Assembly (NCBI GenBank): GCA_964057225.1
Contig: CAXKVF010000075.1
Coordinates: 186,001 to 250,000 of the forward strand
From: Auanema rhodensis
Taxonomy: Eukaryota; Nematoda; Chromadorea; Rhabditida; Rhabditidae
Direction of reading: 5' to 3'
DNA: 64,000 nt
A program made the position numbers and the translations under genes. Below are positions 1-11,616 of this stretch, piece after piece. The notes under the pieces were generated by a model. It was not told where the DNA came from. It did not search any database and saw only the letters and a program-made list of their open reading frames with translations. The first letter of the stretch is position 1, and the number at the start of each line of letters is the position of its first letter.

Positions 1-1232
1 AATTTTGAAAACCGCATCTCTTTATCTTTCACGTGAAGCGAGTTACATACCAAGTGCACATCACGTGTACATTTAATTAGCATAAATTAAAGTTCACGTA
101 AAATTCAAAGTCATGGTTACCATGAACCAATATCAATAAAAATTTGTTTTTAGACTAATATGGACATGGGGAATCTAATTTTGAAAACCGCATCTCTTTA
201 TCTTTCACGTGAAGCGAGTTACATACCAAGTGCACATCACGTGTACATTTAATTAGCATAAATTAAAGTTCACGTAAATTTCAAAGTCATGGTTACCATG
301 AAGCAATATCAATAAAAATTTGTTTGTAGACTAATATGGACATGAGGAATCTAATTTTGAAAACCGCATCTCTTTATCTTTCACGTGAAGCGAGTTACAT
401 ACCAAGTGCACATCACGTGTACATTTAATTAGCATTAATTAAAGTTCACGTAAATTTCAAAGTCATGGTTACCATGAACCAATATCAATAAAAATTTGTT
501 TTTAGACTAATATGAACATGGGGAATCTAATTTTGAAAACCGCATCTCTTTATCTTTCACGTGAAGCGAGTTACATACCAAGTGCACATCACGTGTACAT
601 TTAATTAGCATAAATTAAAGTTCACGTAAATTTCAAAGTCATGGTTACCATGAAGCAATATCAATAAAAATTTGTTTTTAGACTAATATGGACATGGGGA
701 ATCTAATTTTGAAAACCGCATCTCTTTATCTTTCACGTGAAGCGAGTCACATACCAAGTGCACATCACGTGTACATTTAATTAGCATTAATTAAAGTTCA
801 CGTAAATTTCAAAGTCATGGTTACCATGAACCAATATCAATAAAAATTTGTTTTTAGACTAATATGGACATGGGGAATCTAATTTTGAAAACCGCATCTC
901 TTTATCTTTCACGTGAAGCGAGTTACATACCAAGTGCACATCACGTGTACATTTAATTAGCATAAATTAAAGTTCACGTAAATTTCAAAGTCATGGTTAC
1001 CATGAAGCAATATCAATAAAAGTTTGTTTTTAGACTAATATGGACATGGGGAATCTAATTTTGAAAACCGCATCTCTTTATCTTTCACGTGAAGCGAGTT
1101 ACATACCAAGTGCACATCACGTGTACATTTAATTAGCATTAATTAAAGTTCACGTAAATTTCAAAGTCATGGTTACCATGAACCAATATCAATAAAAATT
1201 TGTTTTTAGACTAATATGGACATGGGGAATCT
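1..1232 (+). repeat. 7-monomer higher-order repeat, copy 1
   Basis: Order of marked monomers: A103/GAACC; G150+A169/GAAGC; T84/GAACC; plain GAAGC; T84/GAACC; G142/GAAGC; T84/GAACC. The third monomer also has A163 (TATGAACATG). The same seven-member order recurs at 2465-3696 (including A163), 46815-48046, 48575-49806 and 49807-51038. The first two copies are 2464 bp (14 monomers) apart and differ at very few bases, for example C44 at 728-ish in this copy only. Confidence 0.85.
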
Positions 1233-1760
1233 AATTTTGAAAACCGCATCTCTTTATCTTTCACGTGAAGCGAGTTACATACCAAGTGCACATCACGTGT
1301 ACATTTAATTAGCATAAATTAAAGTTCACGTAAATTTCAAAGTCATGGTTACCATGAAGCAATATCAATAAAAATTTGTTTGTAGACTAATATGGACATG
1401 AGGAATCTAATTTTGAAAACCGCATCTCTTTATCTTTCACGTGAAGCGAGTTACATACCAAGTGCACATCACGTGTACATTTAATTAGCATTAATTAAAG
1501 TTCACGTAAATTTCAAAGTCATGGTTACCATGAACCAATATCAATAAAAATTTGTTTTTAGACTAATATGGACATGGGGAATCTAATTTTGAAAACCGCA
1601 TCTCTTTATCTTTCACGTGAAGCGAGTTACATACCAAGTGCACATCACGTGTACATTTAATTAGCATTAATTAAAGTTCACGTAAATTTCAAAGTCATGG
1701 TTACCATGAAGCAATATCAATAAAAATTTGTTTTTAGACTAATATGGACATGGGGAATCT

Positions 1761-2464
1761 AATTTTGAAAACCGCATCTCTTTATCTTTCACGTGAAGCG
1801 AGTTACATACCAAGTGCACATCACGTGTACATTTAATTAGCATAAATTAAAGTTCACGTAAAATTCAAAGTCATGGTTACCATGAACCAATATCAATAAA
1901 AATTTGTTTTTAGACTAATATGGACATGGGGAATCTAATTTTGAAAACCGCATCTCTTTATCTTTCACGTGAAGCGAGTTACATACCAAGTGCACATCAC
2001 GTGTACATTTAATTAGCATAAATTAAAGTTCACGTAAATTTCAAAGTCATGGTTACCATGAAGCAATATCAATAAAAATTTGTTTGTAGACTAATATGGA
2101 CATGAGGAATCTAATTTTGAAAACCGCATCTATTTATCTTTCACGTGAAGCGAGTTACATACCAAGTGCACATCACGTGTACATTTAATTAGCATTAATT
2201 AAAGTTCACGTAAATTTCAAAGTCATGGTTACCATGAACCAATATCAATAAAAATTTGTTTTTAGACTAATATGGACATGGGGAATCTAATTTTGAAAAC
2301 CGCATCTCTTTATCTTTCACGTGAAGCGAGTTACATACCAAGTGCACATCACGTGTACATTTAATTAGCATTAATTAAAGTTCACGTAAATTTCAAAGTC
2401 ATGGTTACCATGAAGCAATATCAATAAAAATTTGTTTTTAGACTAATATGGACATGGGGAATCT
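1761..2464 (+). repeat. 4-monomer (704-bp) derivative repeat
   Basis: Monomers 10-13 read A103/GAACC; G150+A169/GAAGC; T84/GAACC; T84/GAAGC. Monomers 7-9 (1233-1760) end with the same G150, T84/GAACC, T84/GAAGC order, so this is a short tandem duplication inserted between two copies of the 7-monomer unit. Monomers 9 and 13 are rare cases where T84 sits with GAAGC, which marks them as copies of one recombinant monomer. Monomer 12 has a private C20A change. Confidence 0.75.
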
Positions 2465-3696
2465 AATTTTGAAAACCGCATCTCTTTATCTTTCACGTGA
2501 AGCGAGTTACATACCAAGTGCACATCACGTGTACATTTAATTAGCATAAATTAAAGTTCACGTAAAATTCAAAGTCATGGTTACCATGAACCAATATCAA
2601 TAAAAATTTGTTTTTAGACTAATATGGACATGGGGAATCTAATTTTGAAAACCGCATCTCTTTATCTTTCACGTGAAGCGAGTTACATACCAAGTGCACA
2701 TCACGTGTACATTTAATTAGCATAAATTAAAGTTCACGTAAATTTCAAAGTCATGGTTACCATGAAGCAATATCAATAAAAATTTGTTTGTAGACTAATA
2801 TGGACATGAGGAATCTAATTTTGAAAACCGCATCTCTTTATCTTTCACGTGAAGCGAGTTACATACCAAGTGCACATCACGTGTACATTTAATTAGCATT
2901 AATTAAAGTTCACGTAAATTTCAAAGTCATGGTTACCATGAACCAATATCAATAAAAATTTGTTTTTAGACTAATATGAACATGGGGAATCTAATTTTGA
3001 AAACCGCATCTCTTTATCTTTCACGTGAAGCGAGTTACATACCAAGTGCACATCACGTGTACATTTAATTAGCATAAATTAAAGTTCACGTAAATTTCAA
3101 AGTCATGGTTACCATGAAGCAATATCAATAAAAATTTGTTTTTAGACTAATATGGACATGGGGAATCTAATTTTGAAAACCGCATCTCTTTATCTTTCAC
3201 GTGAAGCGAGTTACATACCAAGTGCACATCACGTGTACATTTAATTAGCATTAATTAAAGTTCACGTAAATTTCAAAGTCATGGTTACCATGAACCAATA
3301 TCAATAAAAATTTGTTTTTAGACTAATATGGACATGGGGAATCTAATTTTGAAAACCGCATCTCTTTATCTTTCACGTGAAGCGAGTTACATACCAAGTG
3401 CACATCACGTGTACATTTAATTAGCATAAATTAAAGTTCACGTAAATTTCAAAGTCATGGTTACCATGAAGCAATATCAATAAAAGTTTGTTTTTAGACT
3501 AATATGGACATGGGGAATCTAATTTTGAAAACCGCATCTCTTTATCTTTCACGTGAAGCGAGTTACATACCAAGTGCACATCACGTGTACATTTAATTAG
3601 CATTAATTAAAGTTCACGTAAATTTCAAAGTCATGGTTACCATGAACCAATATCAATAAAAATTTGTTTTTAGACTAATATGGACATGGGGAATCT
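2465..3696 (+). repeat. 7-monomer higher-order repeat, copy 2
   Basis: Monomers 14-20 repeat the order of 1-1232 member by member: A103, G150+A169, T84 with A163, plain GAAGC, T84, G142/GAAGC, T84. The shared A163 variant supports a direct copy of the whole block at an offset of 14 monomers (2464 bp) rather than independent homogenisation. Confidence 0.85.
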
Positions 3697-4576
3697 AATT
3701 TTGAAAACCGCATCTCTTTATCTTTCACGTGAAGCGAGTTACATACCAAGTGCACATCACGTGTACATTTAATTAGCATAAATTAAAGTTCACGTAAATT
3801 TCAAAGTCATGGTTACCATGAAGCAATATCAATAAAAATTTGTTTTTAGACTAATATGGACATGGGGAATCTAATTTTGAAAACCGCATCTCTTTATCTT
3901 TCACGTGGAGCGAGTTACATACCAAGTGCACATCACGTGTACATTTAATTAGCATTAATTAAAGTTCACGTAAATTTCAAAGTCATGGTTACCATGAACC
4001 AATATCAATAAAAATTTGTTTTTAGACTAATATGGACATGGGGAATCTAATTTTAAAAACCGCATCTCTTTATCTTTTACGTGAAGCGAGTTACATACCA
4101 AGTGCACATCACGTGTACATTTAATTAGCATAAATTAAAGTTCACGTAAATTTCAAAGTCATGGTTACCATGAACCAATATCAATAAAAATTTGTTTTTA
4201 GACTAATATGGACATGGGGAATCTAATTTTGAAAACCGCATCTCTTTATCTTTCACGTGAAGCGAGTTACATACCAAGTGCACATCACGTGTACATTTAA
4301 TTAGCATTAATTAAAGTTCATGTAAATTTCAAAGTCATGGTTACCATGAACCAATATCAATAAAAATTTGTTTTTAGACTAATATGGACATGGGGAATCT
4401 AATTTTAAAAACCGCATCTCTTTATCTTTTACGTGAAGCGAGTTACATACCAAGTGCACATCACGTGTACATTTAATTAGCATAAATTAAAGTTCACGTA
4501 AATTTCAAAGTCATGGTTACCATGAACCAATATCAATAAAAATTTGTTTTTAGACTAATATGGACATGGGGAATCT

Positions 4577-5104
4577 AATTTTGAAAACCGCATCTCTTTA
4601 TCTTTCACGTGAAGCGAGTTACATACCAAGTGCACATCACGTGTACATTTAATTAGCATAAATTAAAGTTCACGTAAATTTCAAAGTCATGGTTACCATG
4701 AACCAATATCAATAAAAATTTGTTTTTAGACTAATATGGACATGGGGAATCTAATTTTGAAAACCGCATTTCTTTATCTTTCACGTGAAGCGAGTTACAT
4801 ACCAAGAGCACATCACGTGTACATTTAATTAGCATAAATTAAAGTTCACGTAAATTTCAAAGTCATGGTTACCATGAAGCAATATCAATAAAAATTTGTT
4901 TTTAGACTAATATGGACATGGGGAATCTAATTTTGAAAACCGCATCTCTTTATCTTTCACGTGAAGCGAGTTACATACCAAGTGCACATCACGTGTACAT
5001 TTAATTAGCATAAATTAAAGTTCACGTAAATTTCAAAGTCATGGTTACCATGAAGCAATATCAATAAAAATTTGTTTTTAGACTAATATGGACATGGGGA
5101 ATCT
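4577..5104 (+). repeat. 3-monomer block with a distant copy at 44878
   Basis: Monomers 26-28. Monomer 27 carries two linked private changes, T18 (GCATTTCTT) and A55 (CAAGAGCAC), with GAAGC, and is followed by another GAAGC monomer. The same combination and order occurs at 44878-45405, about 40.3 kb away (229 monomers less the three intervening 1-base deletions). Two such linked rare changes are unlikely to have arisen twice. Confidence 0.8.
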
Positions 5105-8100
5105 AATTTTAAAAACCGCATCTCTTTATCTTTTACGTGAAGCGAGTTACATACCAAGTGCACATCACGTGTACATTTAATTAGCATAAATTAAAGTTCA
5201 CGTAAATTTCAAAGTCATGGTTACCATGAAGCAATATCAATAAAAATTTGTTTTTAGACTAATATGGACATGGGGAATCTAATTTTGAAAACCGCATCTC
5301 TTTATCTTTCACGTGAAGCGAGTTACATACCAAGTGCACATCACGTGTACATTCAATTAGCATTAATTAAAGTTCACGTAAATTTCAAAGTCATGGTTAC
5401 CATGAACCAATATCAATAAAAATTTGTTTTTAGACTAATATGGACATGGGGAATCTAATTTTGAAAACCGAATCTCTTTATCTTTCACGTGAAGCGAGTT
5501 ACATACCAAGTGCACATCACGTGTACATTTAATTAGCATAAATTAAAGTTCACGTAAATTTCAAAGTCATGGTTACCATGAACCAATATCAATAAAAATT
5601 TGTTTTTAGACTAATATGGACATGGGGAATCTAATTTTGAAAACCGCATCTCTTTATCTTTCACGTGAAGCGAGTTACATACCAAGTGCACATCACGTGT
5701 ACATTTAATTAGCATAAATTAAAGTTCACGTAAATTTCAAAGTCATGGTTACCATGAACCAATATCAATAAAAATTTGTTTTTAGACTAATATGGACATG
5801 GGGAATCTAATTTTGAAAACCGCATCTCTTTATCTTTCACGTGAAGCGAGTTACATACCAAGTGCACATCACGTGTACATTTAATTAGCATAAATTAAAG
5901 TTCACGTAAATTTCAAAGTCATGGTTACCATGTACCAATATCAATAAAAATTTGTTTTTAGACTAATATGGACATGGGGAATCTAATTTTGAAAACCGCA
6001 TCTCTTTATCTTTCACGTGAAGCGAGTTACATACCAAGTGCACATCACGTGTACATTTAATTAGCATAAATTAAAGTTCACGTAAATTTCAAAGTCATGG
6101 TTACCATGAACCAATATCAATAAAAATTTGTTTTTAGACTAATATGGACATGGGGAATCTAATTTTGAAAACCGCATCTCTTTATCTTTCACGTGAAGCG
6201 AGTTACATACCAAGTGCACATCACGTGTACATTTAATTAGCATAAATTAAAGTTCACGTAAATTTCAAAGTCATGGTTACCATGCACCAATATCAATAAA
6301 AATTTGTTTTTAGACTAATATGGACATGGGGAATCTAATTTTGAAAACCGCATCTCTTTATCTTTCACGTGAAGCGAGTTACATACCAAGTGCACATCAC
6401 GTGTACATTTAATTAGCATAAATTAAAGTTCACGTAAATTTCAAAGTCATGGTTACCATGAACCAATATTAATAAAAATTTGTTTTTAGACTAATATGGA
6501 CATGAGGAATCTAATTTTGAAAACCGCATCTCTTCATCTTTCACGTGAAGCGAGTTACATACCAAGTGCACATCACGTGTACATTTAATTAGCATAAATT
6601 AAAGTTCACGTAAATTTCAAAGTCATGGTTACCATGCACCAATATCAATAAAAATTTGTTTTTAGACTAATATGGACATGGGGAATCTAATTTTGAAAAC
6701 CGCATCTCTTTATCTTTCACGTGAAGCGAGTTACATACCAAGTGCACATCACGTGTACATTTAATTAGCATAAATTAAAGTTCACGTTAATTTCAAAGTC
6801 ATGGTTACCATGAACCAATATCAATGAAAATTTGTTTTTAGACTAATATGGACATGGGGAATCTAATTTTGAAAACCGCATCTCTTTATCTTTCACGTGA
6901 AGCGAGTTACATACCAAGTGCACATCACGTGTACATTTAATTAGCATAAATTAAAGTTCACGTAAATTTCAAAGTCATGGTTACCATGAACCAATATCAA
7001 TAAAAATTTGTTTTTAGACTAATATGGACATGGGGAATCTAATTTTGGAAACCGCATCTCTTTATCTTTCACGTGAAGCGAGTTACATACCAAGTGCACA
7101 TCACGTGTACATTTAATTAGCATAAATTAAAGTTCACGTTAATTTCAAAGTCATGGTTACCATGAACCAATATCAATGAAAATTTGTTTTTAGACTAATA
7201 TGGACATGGGGAATCTAATTTTGAAAACCGCATCTCTTTATCTTTCACGTGAAGCGAGTTACATACCAAGTGCACATCACGTGTACATTTAATTAGCATA
7301 AATTAAAGTTCACGTAAATTTCAAAGTCATGGTTACCATGAAGCAATATCAATAAAAATTTGTTTTTAGACTAATATGGACATGGGGAATCTAATTTCGA
7401 AAACCGCATCTCTTTATCTTTCACGTGAAGCGAGTTACATACCAAGTGCACATCACGTGTACATTTAATTAGCATAAATTAAAGTTCACGTTAATTTCAA
7501 AGTCATGGTTACCATGAACCAATATCAATGAAAATTTGTTTTTAGACTAATATGGACATGGGGAATCTAATTTTGAAAACCGCATCTCTTTATCTTTCAC
7601 GTGAAGCGAGTTACATACCAAGTGCACATCACGTGTACATTTAATTAGCATAAATTAAAGTTCACGTAAATTTCAAAGTCATGGTTACCATGAACTAATA
7701 TCAATAAAAATTTGTTTTTAGACTAATATGGACATGGGGAATCTAATTTTGAAAACCGCATCTCTTTATCTTTCACGTGAAGCGAGTTACATACCAAGTG
7801 CACATCACGTGTACATTTAATTAGCATAAATTAAAGTTCACGTAAATTTCAAAGTCATGGTTACCATGAACCAATATAGATAAAAATTTGTTTTTAGACT
7901 AATATGGACATGGGGAATTTAATTTTGAAAACCGCATCTCTTTATCTTTCACGTGAAGCGAGTTACATACCAAGTGCACATCACGTGTACATTTAATTAG
8001 CATAAATTAAAGTTCACGTAAATTTCAAAGTCATGGTTACCATGAACTAATATCAATAAAAATTTGTTTTTAGACTAATATGGACATGGGGAATCTAATT

Positions 8101-8123
8101 TTGAAAACCGCATCTCTTTATCT

Positions 8124-8133
8124 TTCACGTGAA
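8124..8133. other. 10-bp palindrome TTCACGTGAA (local 28-37)
   Basis: A perfect 10-bp palindrome centred on CACGTG, present in nearly every monomer at local 28-37 and shown here in consensus monomer 46. CACGTG is the core bound by many bZIP and bHLH proteins, but binding here is only a possibility. Rare variants weaken it: T30 (monomers 23, 25, 29, 55, 196, 199, 241, 244), T35 (147, 150) and G36 (22, 253). Confidence 0.8.
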
Positions 8134-8157
8134 GCGAGTTACATACCAAGTGCACAT

Positions 8158-8163
8158 CACGTG
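8158..8163. other. Second CACGTG core (local 62-67)
   Basis: CACGTG again, 32 bp after the first core and flanked by the palindromes GTGCAC (local 54-59) and TGTACA (local 66-71). It is almost invariant: I found A65 (CACATG) once, in monomer 255, and C61 just outside it in monomers 194, 236 and 239. Confidence 0.8.
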
Positions 8164-8167
8164 TACA

Positions 8168-8187
8168 TTTAATTAGCATAAATTAAA
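8168..8187. other. TTTAATT/AATTAAA dyad (local 72-91)
   Basis: Inverted repeat with 7-bp arms TTTAATT and AATTAAA around AGCATA. In T84 monomers (for example 424-443) the arms grow to 8 bp, TTTAATTA and TAATTAAA, around GCAT. In the A70+A72 haplotype and in A72 monomers the left arm loses its first base pair. It is AT-only in the arms, so it could be a melting or cruciform-prone point; that is inference. Confidence 0.75.
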
Positions 8188-8190
8188 GTT

Positions 8191-8195
8191 CACGT
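8191..8195. other. Third CACGT core (local 95-99)
   Basis: TTCACGTAAA at local 93-102 matches TTCACGTGAA of the first site except for one base. The TCACGT starts are at local 29, 61 and 94, so the intervals are 32 and 33 bp, about three turns of B-DNA. Variants are few: T100 in the T100+G138 haplotype, T97 in monomer 24, G99 in 244, G94 in 248. Confidence 0.75.
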
Positions 8196-8207
8196 AAATT
8201 TCAAAGT

Positions 8208-8220
8208 CATGGTTACCATG
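8208..8220. other. CATGGT-T-ACCATG dyad (local 112-124)
   Basis: Inverted repeat with 6-bp arms and one central base. It is nearly invariant; changes seen are A116 (monomers 61, 64), T116 (76), T120 (145, 343), T122 (89, 112) and T124 (57, 72, 97, 120, 145, 343). The last G of the dyad is the first base of the five-base variable site, so the most and least variable parts of the monomer abut. Confidence 0.75.
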
Positions 8221-8224
8221 AACC
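8220..8224. other. Variable pentamer of the monomer (local 124-128)
   Basis: Six states occur: GAACC (about 185 of 363), GAAGC (80), GCACC (53), GAACT (34), TCACC (6) and GTACC (5), by hand tally with a possible error of a few. All other common variants are two-state single positions. State distribution follows the domains: GAAGC dominates in the dimeric domains, GCACC and GAACT in the heterogeneous ones. Confidence 0.8.
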
Positions 8225-8233
8225 AATATCAAT

Positions 8234-8241
8234 AAAAATTT
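8234..8241. other. A5T3 tract (local 138-145)
   Basis: AAAAATTT followed by G and TTTTT (local 147-151). A-tracts of this kind are known to be stiff or curved and to influence nucleosome placement. G138 (T100+G138 haplotype) and G142 (dimeric domain) shorten it. A further AAATTT lies at local 100-105 and AATTTT at 1-6. No strict 10.5-bp phasing is evident. Confidence 0.55.
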
Positions 8242-10032
8242 GTTTTTAGACTAATATGGACATGGGGAATCTAATTTTGAAAACCGCATCTCTTTATCTT
8301 TCACGTGAAGCGAGTTACATACCAAGTGCACATCACGTGTACATTTAATTAGCATAAATTAAAGTTCACGTAAATTTCAAAGTCATGGTTACCATGAACC
8401 AATATCAATAAAAATTTGTTTTTAGACTAATATGGACATGGGGAATCTAATTTTGAAAACCGCATCTCTTTATCTTTCACGTGAAGCGAGTTACATACCA
8501 AGTGCACATCACGTGTACATTTAATTAGCATAAATTAAAGTTCACGTAAATTTCAAAGTCATGGTTACCATGAACCAATATCAATAAAAATTTGTTTTTA
8601 GACTAATATGGACATGGGGAATCTAATTTTGAAAACCGCATCTCTTTATCTTTCACGTGAAGCGAGTTACATACCAAGTGCACATCACGTGTACATTTAA
8701 TTAGCATAAATTAAAGTTCACGTAAATTTCAAAGTCATGGTTACCATGAACCAATATCAATAAAAATTTGTTTTTAGACTAATATGGACATGGGGAATCT
8801 AATTTTGAAAACCGCATCTCTTTATCTTTCACGTGAAGCGAGTTACATACCAAGTGCACATCACGTGTACATTTAATTAGCATAAATTAAAGTTCACGTA
8901 AATTTCAAAGTCATGGTTACCATGAACCAATATCAATAAAAATTTGTTTTTAGACTAATATGGACATGGGGAATCTAATTTTGAAAACCGCATCTCTTTA
9001 TCTTTCACGTGAAGCGAGTTACATACCAAGTGCACATCACGTGTACATTTAATTAGCATAAATTAAAGTTCACGTAAATTTCAAAGTCATGGTTACCATG
9101 TACCAATATCAATAAAAATTTGTTTTTAGACTAATATGGACATGGGGAATCTAATTTTGAAAACCGCATCTCTTTATCTTTCACGTGAAGCGAGTTACAT
9201 ACCAAGTGCACATCACGTGTACATTTAATTAGCATAAATTAAAGTTCACGTAAATTTCAAAGTCATGGTTACCATGAACCAATATCAATAAAAATTTGTT
9301 TTTAGACTAATATGGACATGGGGAATCTAATTTTGAAAACCGCATCTCTTTATCTTTCACGTGAAGCGAGTTACATACCAAGTGCACATCACGTGTACAT
9401 TTAATTAGCATAAATTAAAGTTCACGTAAATTTCAAAGTCATGGTTACCATGCACCAATATCAATAAAAATTTGTTTTTAGACTAATATGGACATGGGAA
9501 ATCTAATTTTGGAAACCGCATCTCTTTATCTTTCACGTGAAGCGAGTTACATACCAAGTGCACATCACGTGTACATTTAATTAGCATAAATTAAAGTTCA
9601 CGTAAATTTCAAAGTCATGGTTACCATGAACCAATATCAATAAAAATTTGTTTTTAGACTAATATGGACATGGGAAATCTAATTTTGAAAACCGCATCTC
9701 TTTATCTTTTACGTGAAGCGAGTTACATACCAAGTGCACATCACGTGTACATTTAATTAGCATAAATTAAAGTTCACGTAAATTTCAAAGTCATGGTTAC
9801 CATGCACCAATATCAATAAAAATTTGTTTTTAGACTAATATGGACATGGGGAATCTAATTTTGAAAACCGCATCTCTTTATCTTTCACGTGAAGCGAGTT
9901 ACATACCAAGTGCACATCACGTGTACATTTAATTAGCATAAATTAAAGTTCACGTAAATTTCAAAGTCATGGTTACCATGAACCAATATTAATAAAAATT
10001 TGTTTTTAGACTAATATGGACATGAGGAATCT

Positions 10033-10208
10033 AATTTTGAAAACCGCATCTCTTCATCTTTCACGTGAAGCGAGTTACATACCAAGTGCACATCACGTGT
10101 ACATTTAATTAGCATAAATTAAAGTTCACGTAAATTTCAAAGTCATGGTTACCATTCACCAATATCAATAAAAATTTGTTTTTAGACTAATATGGACATG
10201 GGGAATCT
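10033..10208 (+). repeat. TCACC-type monomer with C23
   Basis: First of six monomers (57, 72, 97, 120, 145, 343) that combine C23 (CTCTTCATC) with ACCATTCACC. In five of the six the preceding monomer has T134 (TATTAAT) and A169 (CATGAGG); monomer 71, before 72, has A169 only. Monomer 37 (6513) has C23 with GCACC and also follows a T134+A169 monomer, so it looks like the form before the G124T change. Confidence 0.8.
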
Positions 10209-11616
10209 AATTTTGAAAACCGCATCTCTTTATCTTTCACGTGAAGCGAGTTACATACCAAGTGCACATCACGTGTACATTTAATTAGCATAAATTAAAG
10301 TTCACGTAAATTTCAAAGTCATGGTTACCATGCACCAATATCAATAAAAATTTGTTTTTAGACTAATATGGACATGGGGAATCTAATTTTGAAAACCGCA
10401 TCTCTTTATCTTTCACGTGAAGCGAGTTACATACCAAGTGCACATCACGTGTACATTTAATTAGCATAAATTAAAGTTCACGTAAATTTCAAAGTCATGG
10501 TTACCATGAAGCAATATCAATAAAAATTTGTTTTTAGACTAATATGGACATGGGGAATCTAATTTTGAAAACCGCATCTCTTTATCTTTCACGTGAAGCG
10601 AGTTACATACCAAGTGCACATCACGTGTACATTTAATTAGCATAAATTAAAGTTCACGTAAATTTCAAAGTCATGGTTACCATGAACCAATATCAATAAA
10701 AATTTGTTTTTAGACTAATATGGACATGGGGAATCTAATTTTGAAAACCGCATCTCTTTATCTTTCACGTGAAGCGAGTTACATACCAAGTGCACATCAC
10801 GTGTACATTTAATTAGCATAAATTAAAGTTCACGTAAATTTCAAAGTCATGATTACCATGAACTAATATCAATAAAAATTTGTTTTTAGACTAATATGGA
10901 CATGGGGAATCTAATTTTGAAAACCGCATCTCTTTATCTTTCACGTGAAGCGAGTTACATACCAAGTGCACATCACGTGTACATTTAATTAGCATAAATT
11001 AAAGTTCACGTAAATTTCAAAGTCATGGTTACCATGCACCAATATCAATAAAAATTTGTTTTTAGACTAATATGGACATGGGGAATCTAATTTTGAAAAC
11101 CGCATCTCTTTATCTTTCACGTGAAGCGAGTTACATACCAAGTGCACATCACGTGTACATTTAATTAGCATAAATTAAAGTTCACGTAAATTTCAAAGTC
11201 ATGGTTACCATGAAGCAATATCAATAAAAATTTGTTTTTAGACTAATATGGACATGGGGAATCTAATTTCGAAAACCGCATCTCTTTATCTTTCACGTGA
11301 AGCGAGTTACATTCCAAGTGCACATCACGTGTACATTTAATTAGCATAAATTAAAGTTCACGTAAATTTCAAAGTCATGATTACCATGAACTAATATCAA
11401 TAAAAATTTGTTTTTAGACTAATATGGACATGGGGAATCTAATTTTGAAAACCGCATCTCTTTATCTTTCACGTGAAGCGAGTTACATACCAAGTGCACA
11501 TCACGTGTACATTTAATTAGCATAAATTAAAGTTCACGTAAATTTCAAAGTCATGGTTACCATGCACCAATATCAATAAAAATTTGTTTTTAGACTAATA
11601 TGGACATGGGGAATCT

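Larger units (their letters stand above)
1..5456 (+). repeat. Satellite domain 1: dimeric (352-bp) type with transition
   Basis: Monomers 0-30. Two monomer types largely alternate: one with T at local 84 (GCATTAATT) and GAACC at 124-128, the other with A84 and GAAGC, giving an effective 352-bp dimer. Minor types carry A103 (local 100-105 AAAATT), G150 with A169, or G142. From monomer 22 (3873) the alternation decays: monomers 23, 25 and 29 share A7 and T30, and T84 appears last in monomer 30. This T84 form is then absent until 33441, so the right boundary is sharp for this marker. Confidence 0.85.
7217..8272 (+). repeat. ATAGAT-type 6-monomer block, copy 1
   Basis: Monomers 41-46 in the order GAAGC; C6+T100+G138/GAACC; GAACT; GAACC with ATAGAT; GAACT; GAACC. 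The same order, in full or with small changes, recurs at 11617-12672, 13729-14960, 22177-23232, 23585-24640 and 58255-59310. C6 creates an extra CpG (AATTTCGAAA). The ATAGAT change (local 134-135 CA to AG) is found only in this block type, so it traces the block's spread. Confidence 0.85.
8097..8976 (+). repeat. Run of five consensus monomers
   Basis: Monomers 46-50 appear identical to each other and to the consensus: A84, T103, GAACC, ATCAAT, TTTTTAG and CATGGGG. They are the best reference for the internal motifs listed below. A run of identical neighbours suggests recent local homogenisation. Confidence 0.8.

Noticed and set aside
152-176. Kinship to the Brassicaceae 178-180-bp centromere repeats
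   Set aside because: The ACTAATATGGACATGG stretch and the AAACCGCA stretch faintly recall those repeats as I remember them. The rest of the monomer does not, and short AT-rich matches are expected by chance. An alignment would be needed to claim it.
7393-7412. CENP-B box in C6 monomers
   Set aside because: C6 creates TTCG followed by CCGC, but the essential spacing and the CGGG half of the CENP-B box are absent.
8158-8163. CACGTG as a functional promoter G-box
   Set aside because: The motif repeats in every monomer with no gene in 64 kb, so a promoter role is unsupported; it is kept only as a possible protein-binding core.
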